In this document: positions 6,981 through 16,484 of the stretch, one piece after another
How the letters are laid out: every line of letters begins with the position of its first letter
Numbering within the stretch: the first letter of the stretch is position 1
Assembly (NCBI RefSeq): GCF_900537065.1
Contig: NZ_UNRC01000006.1
Coordinates: 9,178-56,427 of the forward strand
Direction of reading: 5' to 3'
DNA: 47,250 nt
Source of the DNA: Sphingorhabdus sp. Alg239-R122
Lineage (GTDB): Bacteria; Pseudomonadota; Alphaproteobacteria; Sphingomonadales; Sphingomonadaceae
The notes under the pieces: model-generated
What the model saw: the letters and a program-made list of their open reading frames with translations, nothing else
Told to the model about the DNA's origin: nothing
Databases searched by the model: none
Translations under genes and position numbers: made by a program

Positions 6981-7919
6981 TTATTGCGGTGGCAGCGCGC
7001 CTTCCGGCGTTAGCGGAGAAGGTTGACGCACTTTTGTGCCTTCTGACGTACGCAATGCCCGTGGCTCCAGGATTGCCGCGGTTTCGATCAGGTCCAGTGC
7101 GGTACGCGCGTCGATATAGCGTTTGGCGAGTGTGGTCCATTCACCGGCATTGCCGGGCATCCGCTTGACTTCCTCCAGTGCAGCTTCGACCCTGTCGGTT
7201 TCCAGGTAGCGCTGTGCGCGGGCGAGCCTTTGATCCGGTGCAGTAGAGGGGGTCCCCTCACGGCGAACAACGAATAGCTCACTTACTTCTTTCTGGAATC
7301 CTTCCCACAAACCGGCATCGCTGCTGGCGCTGGTCAATGACGGTGCGGTTTCGTCCAGCTTGATGCGCAGTTCATCAAGTGTGACGGGGCTTTTGGCAGC
7401 GTTGATAATGGTGGTGACTGCCACCGGCTGGGCAGCGCCAAACCGCAGTTTCAGTTGTTCTTCGATATAACCCAGCGAAGATCCGCGATCGAGCGCGCGG
7501 CGTGCGGCAAAAGCAATCAGCAGTCCCTCGGCGCGTGCGGCATTGCCGCCTGCGGCCTGTGCCTGCACGTTAATGCGCGACAGCCGGTCTTCCAGATCGG
7601 CGACACGGCGCGCGAGTGCGCGTTCCTGGTCAGGCTCAATCGATATTGGCGGTGTGTCTTCGGGTTCGGGCGGGCTGACCGTGCCATCAGGCTGGATACG
7701 TTCTTCCAGGGCTGCTGCTGCGGGTGCCGCTGATTCGCTATTTTCAGCGGCAATTTCCTGCGTTGTGGCAGCATCATCGCTAAACAGGTCAAATTTACTG
7801 ACGGCCCAGCCTGTAGCAATTACGCCGCCGATAAAGGCGACCAGCAATAAAATGATAATGTTGCGAATGCCCGATTTCTTGCCTTGCGTAGAGGAAATCG
7901 GTTCATAATCCCGGCTCAT
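6981..7919 (-). CDS. mitofilin/Mic60-like inner membrane protein (COG4223-type), 312 aa
   Basis: A short cytoplasmic N-terminus (MSRDYEPISSTQGKKSG) leads into one membrane helix, NIIILLLVAFIGGVIATGWAV (about residues 20-40). A proline- and glutamate-rich linker, a coiled coil (ERALARRVADLEDRLSRI, near 100-120) and a helical C-terminal domain follow. This layout and the position downstream of hemD fit the alphaproteobacterial Mic60/mitofilin family, thought to shape intracytoplasmic or envelope membranes. The ATG at 7919 has an AGGA site at good spacing; a longer frame reaches into hemD and is rejected. It is the last gene of hemC-hemD and borders the mobile element, so its 3' flank is the likely insertion junction. 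The C-terminus (PLTPEGALPPQ) may be native or altered by insertion; comparison is needed to tell. Confidence 0.75.
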   Translation of the reverse strand: MSRDYEPISSTQGKKSGIRNIIILLLVAFIGGVIATGWAVSKFDLFSDDAATTQEIAAENSESAAPAAAALEERIQPDGTVSPPEPEDTPPISIEPDQERALARRVADLEDRLSRINVQAQAAGGNAARAEGLLIAFAARRALDRGSSLGYIEEQLKLRFGAAQPVAVTTIINAAKSPVTLDELRIKLDETAPSLTSASSDAGLWEGFQKEVSELFVVRREGTPSTAPDQRLARAQRYLETDRVEAALEEVKRMPGNAGEWTTLAKRYIDARTALDLIETAAILEPRALRTSEGTKVRQPSPLTPEGALPPQ

Positions 7920-7974
7920 AAAAAGTCCTGATCTTTCAAAAAAAGCATATAATGCGGCATAGCTGCCATATATG

Positions 7975-8658
7975 TCACGTTTTACACAATTGTGCGGCCA
8001 CTTCCAGCATAGCTTCATCATTGGGTGATTTTGCTGTGGCTATCTTTGCCCATCCTTCGTCAGCGGCTTCCGCAATGCGCGGGGCGAAACAGGCAAGCGA
8101 TATTTGTGCGATATTTATGCCCCTGCATATTGCCTGTTCACGAAAATGCGTTGCAGCCCGGGCGGAGTGCAGCGCGATTATTGCAGGTTGCCGCAATGTT
8201 TCGGCGAGCGTATCCGGCATTGGCGCAGCTTCACTGGCATAGACTTCCACTCGGTCAATCTGTGTGTCATGAGCAGGCAAAGGCACATAGTCGTGCGCCG
8301 ACAGCCACAATATGCGGCGTTTTCCATCATTTTTGAGGGTAGGCAAAAGGCTGGAAAGGCCGCCATTCCCGCCTTGCCTCACTGAAAACCCGTGTTTACG
8401 CGCCAGTGCGGCAGTTTTCTCGCCAACGGCGTATACAGGCAGATGCACAAGATCCGCCAGATTGTGCCCGCCATGGCGAAACGCATTAGCGCTGCCCGCC
8501 AGCAGTGCATCATATTGCGCATCATCAGCCAGAGCCCATTGCACGGGGCGTACATGAAAGAGTGGTTCTTTTATAACAGTCCAGCCAGCCCGAACGGCGC
8601 TCTCCATTGTGGCGCTTGCCCCGGGTTCGGGGCGGATGATGATCAGCGGCTGTGTCAT
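7975..8658 (-). CDS. hemD: uroporphyrinogen-III synthase
   Basis: Closes and inverts ring D of hydroxymethylbilane to give uroporphyrinogen III, a step of heme and siroheme synthesis. The family is poorly conserved, but the pattern is right: PLIIIRPEPGASATMESAVRAG at the N-terminus, VYAVGEKTAALARKHGF and WLSAHDYVPL in the middle, and IIALHSARAATHFRE near the C-terminus. Length (227 aa) is normal. Its ATG overlaps the hemC stop (ATGA), which implies translational coupling. The mitofilin-like gene follows 55 bp downstream. Confidence 0.9.
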   Translation of the reverse strand: MTQPLIIIRPEPGASATMESAVRAGWTVIKEPLFHVRPVQWALADDAQYDALLAGSANAFRHGGHNLADLVHLPVYAVGEKTAALARKHGFSVRQGGNGGLSSLLPTLKNDGKRRILWLSAHDYVPLPAHDTQIDRVEVYASEAAPMPDTLAETLRQPAIIALHSARAATHFREQAICRGINIAQISLACFAPRIAEAADEGWAKIATAKSPNDEAMLEVAAQLCKT

Positions 8659-9626
8659 GCGCCGCCGAAAAACTGTGTAATGGCAGGGCCAGCACGCTCC
8701 AGCAATTCTGCCGCCAGCATGGCCGGGCTCTCGGTGTCTTCAGTGGCGAACTCAGCTGAACCTGCAACTTTTTCGCTGCCATCCTCGCTATAAAGCTCGC
8801 CGCGCAGTGTGATGGTGCCATTTTCATGGGTTGCGAGCGCACTGACCGGGCTGTGGCAACCCCCCTGTAGAGCCGCGAGGAATGCCCGTTCAGCGGCGAC
8901 GCATTGCATGGTTTCCCGGCAGGCCACCCCGGCAAGGACCCGGCATATATCCGTATTGGCGCGCAACGCCTCCAGCCCGATAGCTCCTTGTGAGGCTGCG
9001 GGCAGCCATGTGTCAACCTCCAGCGGGGTGCCGACGCCGTGCATGTCAAGCCGTGCGAGCCCCGCCGCTGCCAGAAGCGTTGCATCGGCTTCACCCTGAG
9101 CCAGCTTGGCCATGCGTGTGGCAACATTGCCGCGAAATAGCGTGATTTTCACATCCGGGCGGAACGACTGCATCTGTGCGGCGCGGCGCGGTGAACTGGT
9201 GCCGAAAACGCCTCCCTGGGGAATCGCACCAATTGAATCCGCACCCAGCAACACATCGCGCACATCGGCGCGGGGCAGCATGGCGGCCACATGGAATGTA
9301 TCTGCGCGGACGGTTTCCACATCCTTCATTGAATGCACGGCAAAATCAATCTCACCATCCACCAGCGCGCGGTCGAGCTCACGTGTCCATAGCGCTTTCC
9401 CGCCCAGGTCACGTAAGGCGCGGTCCTGCACCTTGTCGCCGCTGGCCACTACGGGCAACAGCGTGATGGCATCATCAGGCAGGTGGTAAGCATCACGCAG
9501 CCGCTGTGCGGTCTCACGCGCCTGGGCCATGGCCAGCGGCGACTGGCGTGTGCCGAGGATCAGCGGGCGGCGCGTCAGCAGCCTTGCAATGGCATCGGGT
9601 AATTGGGGTCTCTGGTTTTCATTCAT
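8655..9626 (-). CDS. hemC: hydroxymethylbilane synthase (porphobilinogen deaminase)
   Basis: Joins four porphobilinogens into hydroxymethylbilane. Signatures are the N-terminal LILGTRQSPLAMAQA, the VHSMKD segment (residues about 97-102), TSSPRRAAQMQSFRPD, LFRGNVATRMAKL and the dipyrromethane-cofactor cysteine in LQGGCHSPVSA. At 323 aa it is of usual length. It heads the minus-strand hem operon and is divergent from tsaD with only 43 bp between the two start codons, so their promoters must be very close or overlap. Confidence 0.96.
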   Translation of the reverse strand: MNENQRPQLPDAIARLLTRRPLILGTRQSPLAMAQARETAQRLRDAYHLPDDAITLLPVVASGDKVQDRALRDLGGKALWTRELDRALVDGEIDFAVHSMKDVETVRADTFHVAAMLPRADVRDVLLGADSIGAIPQGGVFGTSSPRRAAQMQSFRPDVKITLFRGNVATRMAKLAQGEADATLLAAAGLARLDMHGVGTPLEVDTWLPAASQGAIGLEALRANTDICRVLAGVACRETMQCVAAERAFLAALQGGCHSPVSALATHENGTITLRGELYSEDGSEKVAGSAEFATEDTESPAMLAAELLERAGPAITQFFGGA

Positions 9627-9669
9627 ATCGGTCTTGTGCTAGCGCCCATTGTGGCTAAGGAAAAGGGTT

Positions 9670-10704
9670 ATGGCGCTGATTTTGGGAATTGAATCGAGCT
9701 GCGACGAAAGCGCGGCGGCGATTATCGGGACGGATCGCACGATTTATGCTCATCGCCTGCAAACGCAGGAAGATGAGCATAAGGATTATGGCGGCGTGGT
9801 GCCGGAAATAGCGGCGCGTGCGCACGCCCAGCATATCACCCCCCTGATCGAAGCCGCGCTGGCCGATGCTGACATGACGCTGAATGACATGGATGCGATT
9901 GCTGCGACCGCGGGCCCCGGCTTGATTGGCGGAGTGATGGTGGGGCTGGTGACAGGCAAAGCGCTTGCCATGGCGGCGGGCAAGCCGTTGGTCGCGGTCA
10001 ATCATCTGGAGGGCCACGCGCTCTCTCCGCGGCTGGTCGATGCGGAGCTTGATTTTCCTTATATGTTGCTGCTCGTATCGGGCGGGCATTGCCAGATTCT
10101 CCGTGTGGACGGTGTGGGCCAATACCGGCGGCTGGCGACGACGATTGACGATGCGGTGGGCGAAGCATTTGACAAAACTGCGAAAATATTGGGGCTCGGT
10201 TATCCGGGCGGGCCGCAGGTGGAAAAACTGGCCAGCACGGGTGACCCGAAGGCCGTGCCCTTGCCGCGCCCCTTGCTGCGTTCGACAGAGCCGCATTTTT
10301 CTTTCGCAGGGTTGAAAAGCGCTGTGCTGCGCGCGCACCAATCGGGCGACTATGGGGATGCGGATCTCGCCGCCTCTTTCCAACAGGCTGTGCTCGATTG
10401 CCTGCAGGACAGGCTTGAAAAAACGCTGCGCGAACATGGCGGCATGAAATCATTGGTGGTGGCGGGCGGCGTTGCGTCCAATGCGGCGATACGCGCTATG
10501 CTGAAAACTGTGGCAGCCAGCCATGGCATGCGGTTCGTGGCACCGCCGCCCTGGCTCTGCACCGACAATGCGGCAATGATCGGCTGGGCGGGGGCGGAGC
10601 GGTTTGAAGCCGGTTTGACAGATCCGCTTGATATCGCCGCACGGCCGCGCTGGCCGCTGGATGAACATGCGGAAAAAGCGCGCGGCGCGGGAGTGAAGGC
10701 ATGA
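9670..10704 (+). CDS. tsaD: tRNA N6-adenosine threonylcarbamoyltransferase
   Basis: Transfers the threonylcarbamoyl group to A37 of ANN-decoding tRNAs together with TsaB and TsaE. It begins [15 protein letters not shown], has the metal-site region [66 protein letters not shown] and the C-terminal [12 protein letters not shown]. Start 9670 is preceded by an AAGG-rich site and matches the family; a longer frame adds seven residues without support. Its stop overlaps the gpsA start, so the two are translationally coupled. Confidence 0.96.
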   Translation: MALILGIESSCDESAAAIIGTDRTIYAHRLQTQEDEHKDYGGVVPEIAARAHAQHITPLIEAALADADMTLNDMDAIAATAGPGLIGGVMVGLVTGKALAMAAGKPLVAVNHLEGHALSPRLVDAELDFPYMLLLVSGGHCQILRVDGVGQYRRLATTIDDAVGEAFDKTAKILGLGYPGGPQVEKLASTGDPKAVPLPRPLLRSTEPHFSFAGLKSAVLRAHQSGDYGDADLAASFQQAVLDCLQDRLEKTLREHGGMKSLVVAGGVASNAAIRAMLKTVAASHGMRFVAPPPWLCTDNAAMIGWAGAERFEAGLTDPLDIAARPRWPLDEHAEKARGAGVKA

Positions 10705-11702
10705 CGATGGAAGCAGATGGTGAGCACGCAGATATTGGCGTTGTGGGCGCAGGGGCATGGGGCACCGCGCTGGCCGCGATGCTGGCATCGGATGGCCGCG
10801 ATGTCTTGCTCTGGGCGCGTGAAAAAGAGCTGGTGGAGACAATCAACCGCGATCATGGCAATTCGCTCTACCTGCCCGATATTCCGCTCCCGAAGACGAT
10901 AACCGCGACATCTGATCTCGGCATGATGGCGGCGTGCAGCACCCTGCTGATCGTTACACCTGCGCAGCATATGCGCGCCGTTTTGAATGAGCTACCTGAA
11001 ACAGAGGCCGACCATGTGCTGTGTTCCAAGGGGATAGAGGCGGAAACACAGAAGTTTATGGTGGATGTGGCTGCCGAGACTGTAGGCGGTAATGATATTG
11101 CCGTGCTTTCGGGGCCGACATTTGCGCATGAAGTGGCACGTGCGCAGCCCACGGCGGTGACACTCGCATGCAGCAGCGAAGATCAGTGGCAGCGGCTCTC
11201 GCCGGCTATAGCGCGGCCTTTTTTCCGGCCTTATTATACGGCGGATATTGTGGGCGCAGAAATTGGCGGCGCGGTGAAAAACGTGCTCGCCATTGCCTGC
11301 GGTGTGGTTGATGGGCTGGGACTGGGCCAGAATGCACGAGCTTCGCTGATCAGCCGAGGCTTTGCCGAGATGACGCGCTTTGGCCTCGCATGCGGCGCGC
11401 AGGCTGAAACATTGTCGGGCCTTTCGGGCCTTGGCGACCTGGTGCTTACCTGTTCTTCGACCAGTTCGCGTAATTTCTCACTCGGCATGGGGTTGGGTAA
11501 AGGGCAGAGTGCGGCCGAATTAATGACGGACAGGCGCACTGTTGCGGAAGGTGCATCCACTGCGCCGGTGTTACAGCGGTTTGCCCGGGGCAAGGGCGTG
11601 GATATGCCGATTGTGGACGCTGTATGCGCTGTGCTGGAAGGTGGGTGCAGTGCTGCGGAAATGGTCGGCATGCTGCTGGCGCGGCCCTTGCGGGCGGAAT
11701 AG
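10701..11702 (+). CDS. gpsA: glycerol-3-phosphate dehydrogenase [NAD(P)+]
   Basis: Reduces dihydroxyacetone phosphate to sn-glycerol 3-phosphate for phospholipid synthesis. The Rossmann motif [10 protein letters not shown] sits at residues 16-25. [18 protein letters not shown] and the catalytic lysine region [19 protein letters not shown] are typical, followed by [14 protein letters not shown] and [16 protein letters not shown]. Length 333 aa is usual. ATGA overlap with tsaD indicates one operon. A 34-codon frame (11707-11811) follows but has no clear ribosome site. Confidence 0.96.
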   Translation: MTMEADGEHADIGVVGAGAWGTALAAMLASDGRDVLLWAREKELVETINRDHGNSLYLPDIPLPKTITATSDLGMMAACSTLLIVTPAQHMRAVLNELPETEADHVLCSKGIEAETQKFMVDVAAETVGGNDIAVLSGPTFAHEVARAQPTAVTLACSSEDQWQRLSPAIARPFFRPYYTADIVGAEIGGAVKNVLAIACGVVDGLGLGQNARASLISRGFAEMTRFGLACGAQAETLSGLSGLGDLVLTCSSTSSRNFSLGMGLGKGQSAAELMTDRRTVAEGASTAPVLQRFARGKGVDMPIVDAVCAVLEGGCSAAEMVGMLLARPLRAE

Positions 11703-11803
11703 GCAGATGACCGCTTTTGAAAGATGTTATGGCTCTGGCTCTGGTATTTTGCGCAAAATCCTGCTTAAAGCGCTGACTTACCCAAGCAATACAGGCCAGC
11801 CGT

Positions 11804-13354
11804 TTGACTGACAAAACCCCTGAAGCATCCGCTGCACCTGAGGCAGGTGATGGAGAGAATGGCGATATCGCCAAGCTTGCCAAGGGCGGACGCACCAATT
11901 TTTTCGGGTTCCTGCTTCGACTGGCGGCACGCCTCCCGTTCCTTTTTATTGCCGGACGGCTCTATGGAGCAGAGGCATTGGGCCGGTTCGCCTATGCGAT
12001 ACTGATTGTCGAACTGGCTGCACAGCTTGCGACACTGGGGCTGCGCCGCGGACTTGCTGAACAGATCAGCCGCACTGAACGGCCGCATGTGCATGTGGTT
12101 TTCGATGGCTTGCTGGTCAGCGCGATAGCCTCTGCCGCCGCCGCCCTGTTGCTGATTGCCTTTCCGCAGGCGATGTTTCCCAATAGCGCGGTTAATGGCT
12201 TTGACCGTTTTTTGCCGCTGGTCATATTCTTTATCGCCGGGTCGGATATTGCCCTGGCCGCGCTTGCCTATCGCTATGATATTGCATCGACCGTGCGCGC
12301 ACGCGCTGTCATTGAACCCTGGACCATCAGCATCGCCGCAGGCGCGCTTTACTTCTATTCGGCGCGTGACGGTTTAATCTTGTCCTATGTGCTGTCGATG
12401 CTCGCAGCATTTATCGCTTCGATCTGGCCGCTCCTGAAAAACTATGGCGTGCCGCATGGGTGGCGCCCGAAACCGGTGCAGCTGTTTCAGATAACGCGGC
12501 AGAATATACCGCTTGCCGCGGCCGATGCTGTGGAATGGGGCAGTCGCCGCCTTGATCTGTTCATTCTTGGCTTGTTTGCTTCGCCTGTGATCGTTGGCAT
12601 TTACTGGGCGGCGCAGCAGGTGGCGAGCCTGCCACAAAAGCTGAAAACCAGTTTTGATCCGATCCTGGGTCCGGTTATTACCCGGAACCTTAAAGAGAAC
12701 AGGCTGAAAGAAATCGCCAAGCAGGTCGGGCAGGTGGGTTTCTGGATTATCGCCATTCAGGCGGGCATCGCGCTTGCGCTTGGGATCCCGGGCGAAGGCG
12801 TCATGGGCCTGATCGGACCGCAATTTGTTGCGGGAACCGGCGCGCTGGCGTTTCTGCTCGCGGCCGAAGTGGTGGCTGCAACAGCCGTGGTTAGCGAATC
12901 GGTGCTGGTTTACGTGGCGCGCCACCGTAACCTGATGATTTCCGTATCGATGCTGGGATTGCAGGCCCTGCTGTCAGTTGCGTTGATCATGCTGGCCAAA
13001 TCCTATGACCTGAAACCGGCAAGCTATGCGGCGGCTGTTGCCCTTGCCCTCATGCTGTCACTTGGCTTTGCATCGGTTGTGAAAGCGGTGCTGCTATCGC
13101 GTATATTGGGCGCACCGGTCAATGGCTGGCGCTGGGCGCTGGTATGGGCCGCAGCTGTCGCCACGATAGTCGGCTGGCTGTTTACCCGCTATGCACCGGA
13201 ATGGGCTGAGCTGTTGATCGGTATCCCGGTTATACTTGGCCTGTATGGATTTATTATCTGGCACCGGGGTTTTGGCGCAGAAGACCGTGAACTGTTCCGC
13301 ATGCGCAAAGGCAGCGGCGATACAGAAGAATCGCCGCCTTCCAATGCAGCCTAA
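11804..13354 (+). CDS. polysaccharide/lipopolysaccharide flippase (MOP superfamily)
   Basis: An integral membrane protein with about 12-14 predicted hydrophobic helices, preceded by a polar acidic N-terminus (TPEASAAPEAGDGENGD). The segment GRTNFFGFLLRLAARLPFLFIAGRLYGAEALGRFAYA is characteristic of PST/Wzx-type oligosaccharide exporters, which flip lipid-linked glycans across the inner membrane. The start is a TTG with AGG 8 bases upstream; no ATG occurs early in the frame. No glycosyltransferases lie nearby, so the substrate cannot be guessed. Its stop codon overlaps that of the convergent kinase gene (shared CTAA at 13351-13354), with no room for a terminator. Confidence 0.85.
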   Translation: MTDKTPEASAAPEAGDGENGDIAKLAKGGRTNFFGFLLRLAARLPFLFIAGRLYGAEALGRFAYAILIVELAAQLATLGLRRGLAEQISRTERPHVHVVFDGLLVSAIASAAAALLLIAFPQAMFPNSAVNGFDRFLPLVIFFIAGSDIALAALAYRYDIASTVRARAVIEPWTISIAAGALYFYSARDGLILSYVLSMLAAFIASIWPLLKNYGVPHGWRPKPVQLFQITRQNIPLAAADAVEWGSRRLDLFILGLFASPVIVGIYWAAQQVASLPQKLKTSFDPILGPVITRNLKENRLKEIAKQVGQVGFWIIAIQAGIALALGIPGEGVMGLIGPQFVAGTGALAFLLAAEVVAATAVVSESVLVYVARHRNLMISVSMLGLQALLSVALIMLAKSYDLKPASYAAAVALALMLSLGFASVVKAVLLSRILGAPVNGWRWALVWAAAVATIVGWLFTRYAPEWAELLIGIPVILGLYGFIIWHRGFGAEDRELFRMRKGSGDTEESPPSNAA

Positions 13355-14349
13355 CCGACTTTTTCGGCAACCAGTTTTTTGACATCTGCCTCGGGCCTCG
13401 GGCCATAATGGCTGATGACCTCGGCAGCGGTAATTGCACCGCGTTTGAGGCAGCGCTCGAGCGACTCGCCGCGGACATGGCCAGATAGGAACCCAGCGGC
13501 AAACTGGTCACCCGCACCTGTAGTGTCGACCACTTTGGCAACTGGTTCGGCTGGAACATCCGCGCGTTCACCGTTTGCCAGAGCCACCGCTCCGTTCGCA
13601 CTGCGCGTGGCGACAAGTACTGGTACATTTCCTGCCAGTGCGGCTATACCGGCTTCAAAATCCGCTTCCCCGGTCAACGTCGCCAATTCATGCTCGTTCA
13701 CGAACAGGATATCGATCAGGCCATTGCTGATCATTTCGCGAAAATCATCACCATGCCGTTCGATGACAAAGCTCTCGCTGGCGGTAAAGGCAACCTTGCG
13801 GCCTGCCGCGCGTGCAACTTCGATGGCGCGGCGCATGGCTGCGCGCGGTTCTTCAGGGTCCCAAAGATAACCTTCCAGGTAAAGTACCGCTCCGCTGGCG
13901 ATCAGGTCCTCATCCAGCGCTGCCTTTGGTAGATACTGGCTGGCACCCAGAAAGGTATTCATTGTCCGCTCGCCATCGGGCGTAACAAATATAAGCACAC
14001 GGCCTGTCGAGGGTTCGCCGGGACGTGGCGCTGTGGTGTAATCAATCCCTGTGGCTTTGATATCATGCGCGAAAACAGCACCAAGCTGATCGTCAGCGAC
14101 CTGACCTATAAAAGCGCAGTCAAGCCCCAGGGTGGCAAGTCCGGCCAATGTATTGGCAGCCGAACCTCCCGACACTTCACGCGCTGGCCCCATGGCGGCA
14201 TAGAGTGTATCGGCATGCGCTTCATCAATCAGTGTCATACCGCCGCGATTGAGCTGTAATTCGTCGATAAGCGTATCTTCGCATGAGGCGATCACATCAA
14301 CTACGGCATTGCCAATGGCAACAACATCATATTTGGCTGGACTGGTCAT
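13351..14349 (-). CDS. PfkB-family carbohydrate/adenosine kinase
   Basis: A ribokinase-family protein of 332 aa. It contains the N-terminal AIGNAVVDVIASC, GGSAANTLAGLATLG (PfkB signature 1, substrate side), and VVDTTGAGDQFAAGFLSG (signature 2, with the catalytic base aspartate and anion hole). Alphaproteobacterial orthologues are usually annotated as adenosine kinase, which would phosphorylate adenosine to AMP; a sugar substrate cannot be excluded. The start at 14349 (MTSPAKYD) has a GGAAAG site about 10 bases upstream; a longer frame to 14430 lacks one. It is a single-gene unit, convergent with the flippase and divergent from the EI24 gene. Confidence 0.88.
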   Translation of the reverse strand: MTSPAKYDVVAIGNAVVDVIASCEDTLIDELQLNRGGMTLIDEAHADTLYAAMGPAREVSGGSAANTLAGLATLGLDCAFIGQVADDQLGAVFAHDIKATGIDYTTAPRPGEPSTGRVLIFVTPDGERTMNTFLGASQYLPKAALDEDLIASGAVLYLEGYLWDPEEPRAAMRRAIEVARAAGRKVAFTASESFVIERHGDDFREMISNGLIDILFVNEHELATLTGEADFEAGIAALAGNVPVLVATRSANGAVALANGERADVPAEPVAKVVDTTGAGDQFAAGFLSGHVRGESLERCLKRGAITAAEVISHYGPRPEADVKKLVAEKVG

Positions 14350-14475
14350 AAAATCGTTCTTTCCGTTTTCCTGTATGGCATGAAGCCAATAATGTTGCCG
14401 CGCCGTAACGGAGCGCGGGCAAAGGTTCAAGGAGAATTGACGTAGCGCCCTTTTGTCAGCAAAGAAGGCACTGAC

Positions 14476-15198
14476 ATGATAAAGGCATTTTCCCTGGCGC
14501 TGGCACAGCTTGGTGAGCGCGATATACTCGCACTATTGCTGAAAACCATCCTGCTGACACTGCTGGTGTTCGCAGTGCTTGGCATGGGCCTCTATTTCGC
14601 CGCGTCCTGGCTGTTTGACTATTATGGGTGGGGCGCAGACGGCGCAGCGGATGGTGCATTGGTGGGTGTTCTGGCTGCGCTGGTCACATTTTTTGCCGGC
14701 TGGCTCTGGTTCCGCGTGGTGGCCATCGCCGTGCTGCAGGTGTTTGGCGATGAAGTCGTGATTGCCGTCGAACGCAGGCATTATCCCGAAACCATATCGC
14801 ATGCGCGCAAAGTCGGCTTTGTGCGCAGCCTTAAAATGGGGATAGGCAGCCTGCTGCGCGCCTTGCTGCTCAATTTGTTGGCACTGCCTGTCTATATTGT
14901 GCTTATCCCCACGGCGATTGGTGTCCCGCTGGCCTTCCTGATTGTAAATGCACTGCTTCTGGGCCGCGATCTGCAGGATATGGTGGTGGCACGGCACAGC
15001 GAAAACATATCGGACCGGCGCTGGGTGCTGCCCTTCTGGGGACGATTTGCACTAGGGTTTGTAACAGCGGCAATTTTCCTGATTCCATTTGCCAATCTGC
15101 TCGCCCCGATTATCGGCGCATCCATGGCAACACATCTTGTGCATGGACGTCAAAGCGGCGATGCTGGCGGACATAGTCATGATTGGGGCATTGAATGA
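14476..15198 (+). CDS. EI24 domain-containing membrane protein (CysZ-like)
   Basis: A 240-aa membrane protein with about four to five hydrophobic helices (about residues 22-48, 61-85, 120-150 and 190-215) and the EI24/CysZ layout, including FGDEVVIAVERRHYPE after helix 2 and LLLGRDLQDMVVARH after the central pair. CysZ members import sulfate, but sphingomonad EI24 proteins are uncharacterised, so no substrate is claimed. No cys genes are nearby. It overlaps the following lipoprotein gene by four bases (ATGA), implying a two-gene operon. Confidence 0.82.
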   Translation: MIKAFSLALAQLGERDILALLLKTILLTLLVFAVLGMGLYFAASWLFDYYGWGADGAADGALVGVLAALVTFFAGWLWFRVVAIAVLQVFGDEVVIAVERRHYPETISHARKVGFVRSLKMGIGSLLRALLLNLLALPVYIVLIPTAIGVPLAFLIVNALLLGRDLQDMVVARHSENISDRRWVLPFWGRFALGFVTAAIFLIPFANLLAPIIGASMATHLVHGRQSGDAGGHSHDWGIE

Positions 15199-15560
15199 AT
15201 AAACGGATGTTTGCCGTAGCAAGCTTGGCGCTGTCACTGTCCGCATGTGTGTCATCCGGTGCAGCGACACGTGCGCCCACGGCCTCTGTTCCGAAACAGA
15301 TGCCCATGCAAAACACTCAGGGACTGGAAGCAGTTATGGGACAGGATGCCCGCGGCCTAGCCCGATTGTTCGGAGAACCGCGCCTGGACGTACGCGAAGG
15401 AGATGCACGAAAATTGCAATTTTCCAGCCGCGACTGCGTGCTTGATACGTATCTTTATCCCAAGGGACGCGGGGATGCAGTCGTCACATATGTCGATGCC
15501 CGAACGCCCGATGGCCGTAATGCTGACCGTGCTTCATGCGTAGCGGCGCTCAGACGGTGA
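15195..15560 (+). CDS. small lipoprotein of unknown function, 121 aa
   Basis: Starts with a lipoprotein signal MNKRMFAVASLALSLSAC, with the lipidated cysteine in the LSAC box at residue 18. A low-complexity linker follows, then a compact domain (LEAVMGQDARGLARLFGEP) resembling the SmpA/BamE-like small envelope proteins, and a YLYPKGRG strand. Translationally coupled to the EI24 membrane protein, so both may act together at the envelope. Its stop codon directly abuts the argF stop codon (15560/15561). Confidence 0.75.
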   Translation: MNKRMFAVASLALSLSACVSSGAATRAPTASVPKQMPMQNTQGLEAVMGQDARGLARLFGEPRLDVREGDARKLQFSSRDCVLDTYLYPKGRGDAVVTYVDARTPDGRNADRASCVAALRR

Positions 15561-16484
15561 TTATATTTGCCCGAAGCACCAGCGCAGCACGGACTTTTGG
15601 GCATGGAGCCTGTTTTCTGCCTCATCCCATATGACTGATTGCGGTCCATCGAGCACTTCATCTGTCACTTCCTCGCCGCGATGCGCGGGCAGGCAGTGCA
15701 TGAATAGCGCATCGCTTTTGGCATGCGACATGAGCGCGGCATTCACCTGATAGGGCATCATCGCCTGTAATTTGGTTTCGGCATGGTCCTGCCCCATGGA
15801 AATCCAGGTGTCTGTTACAACAATATCCGCATCGCGGACAGCATCCGCCGGATTGCGGGTCAGGGTAACATTGGCACCGCCTTTACGCGCCAGACCCACA
15901 AAACCTGTATCTGGTTCATATCCTTCCGGGCAGCCGATACGGACATTGAATTTCATCAGGCCCGCTGCTTCCAGTATGGAATTGAGCACGTTATTACCGT
16001 CGCCCAGCCAGGCGACTTCCAGCCCGGGCAGCGCCTTGCCATGTTCAATAATGGTCAGCAGGTCAGCCATGATCTGGCACGGGTGCGACAGGTCGGTCAG
16101 GCCATTGATGACCGGAACGCTGGCATGGGCGGCAAGTTCCCTGATCTTGGAATGGTCACCGGTGCGGATCATGATGGCGTCGGCATAGCGTGACAGCACG
16201 CGCGCAGTATCTGCCACGGTTTCGCCGCGGCCCAACTGCATGGAACCAGAGTCCATTACGATACTTGTACCGCCCAATTGCCGGATCGCCATGTCGAATG
16301 ATACCCGGGTGCGAGTCGAGCTTTTTTCAAATATCATGGCGAGTGTGTGGTTCGCGAGCGGTGCGTCGCTATCCGTCTTGCCCTTTGGCCAGTCCTGCCG
16401 TGCGGCCTTGCGGTCGATGGCATCGTTCAGCATGGCGGCAATGGCATCGCCGCCCGCATCGGAAAGGCTCAGGAAATGCTTCAT
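15561..16484 (-). CDS. argF: ornithine carbamoyltransferase
   Basis: Makes citrulline from ornithine and carbamoyl phosphate in arginine synthesis. Signatures are the carbamoyl-phosphate loop [23 protein letters not shown], the ornithine-binding DTWISMGQ and the catalytic [11 protein letters not shown]. At 307 aa it is full length. ATGA overlap with argD shows a two-gene argD-argF operon. It is convergent with the lipoprotein gene without any spacer. Confidence 0.96.
   Translation of the reverse strand: MKHFLSLSDAGGDAIAAMLNDAIDRKAARQDWPKGKTDSDAPLANHTLAMIFEKSSTRTRVSFDMAIRQLGGTSIVMDSGSMQLGRGETVADTARVLSRYADAIMIRTGDHSKIRELAAHASVPVINGLTDLSHPCQIMADLLTIIEHGKALPGLEVAWLGDGNNVLNSILEAAGLMKFNVRIGCPEGYEPDTGFVGLARKGGANVTLTRNPADAVRDADIVVTDTWISMGQDHAETKLQAMMPYQVNAALMSHAKSDALFMHCLPAHRGEEVTDEVLDGPQSVIWDEAENRLHAQKSVLRWCFGQI

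Noticed and set aside
6911-7168. 85-codon plus-strand frame starting with a membrane-helix-like MNGSIAVSVSAIFLISIWIVG
   Set aside because: Two thirds is antisense to the mitofilin-like gene and the remainder has no convincing ribosome site. The first part is kept in mind as part of the attachment-site region only.
11707-11811. 34-codon frame between gpsA and the flippase gene
   Set aside because: It overlaps the flippase start, lacks a ribosome site of its own and has no recognisable sequence.
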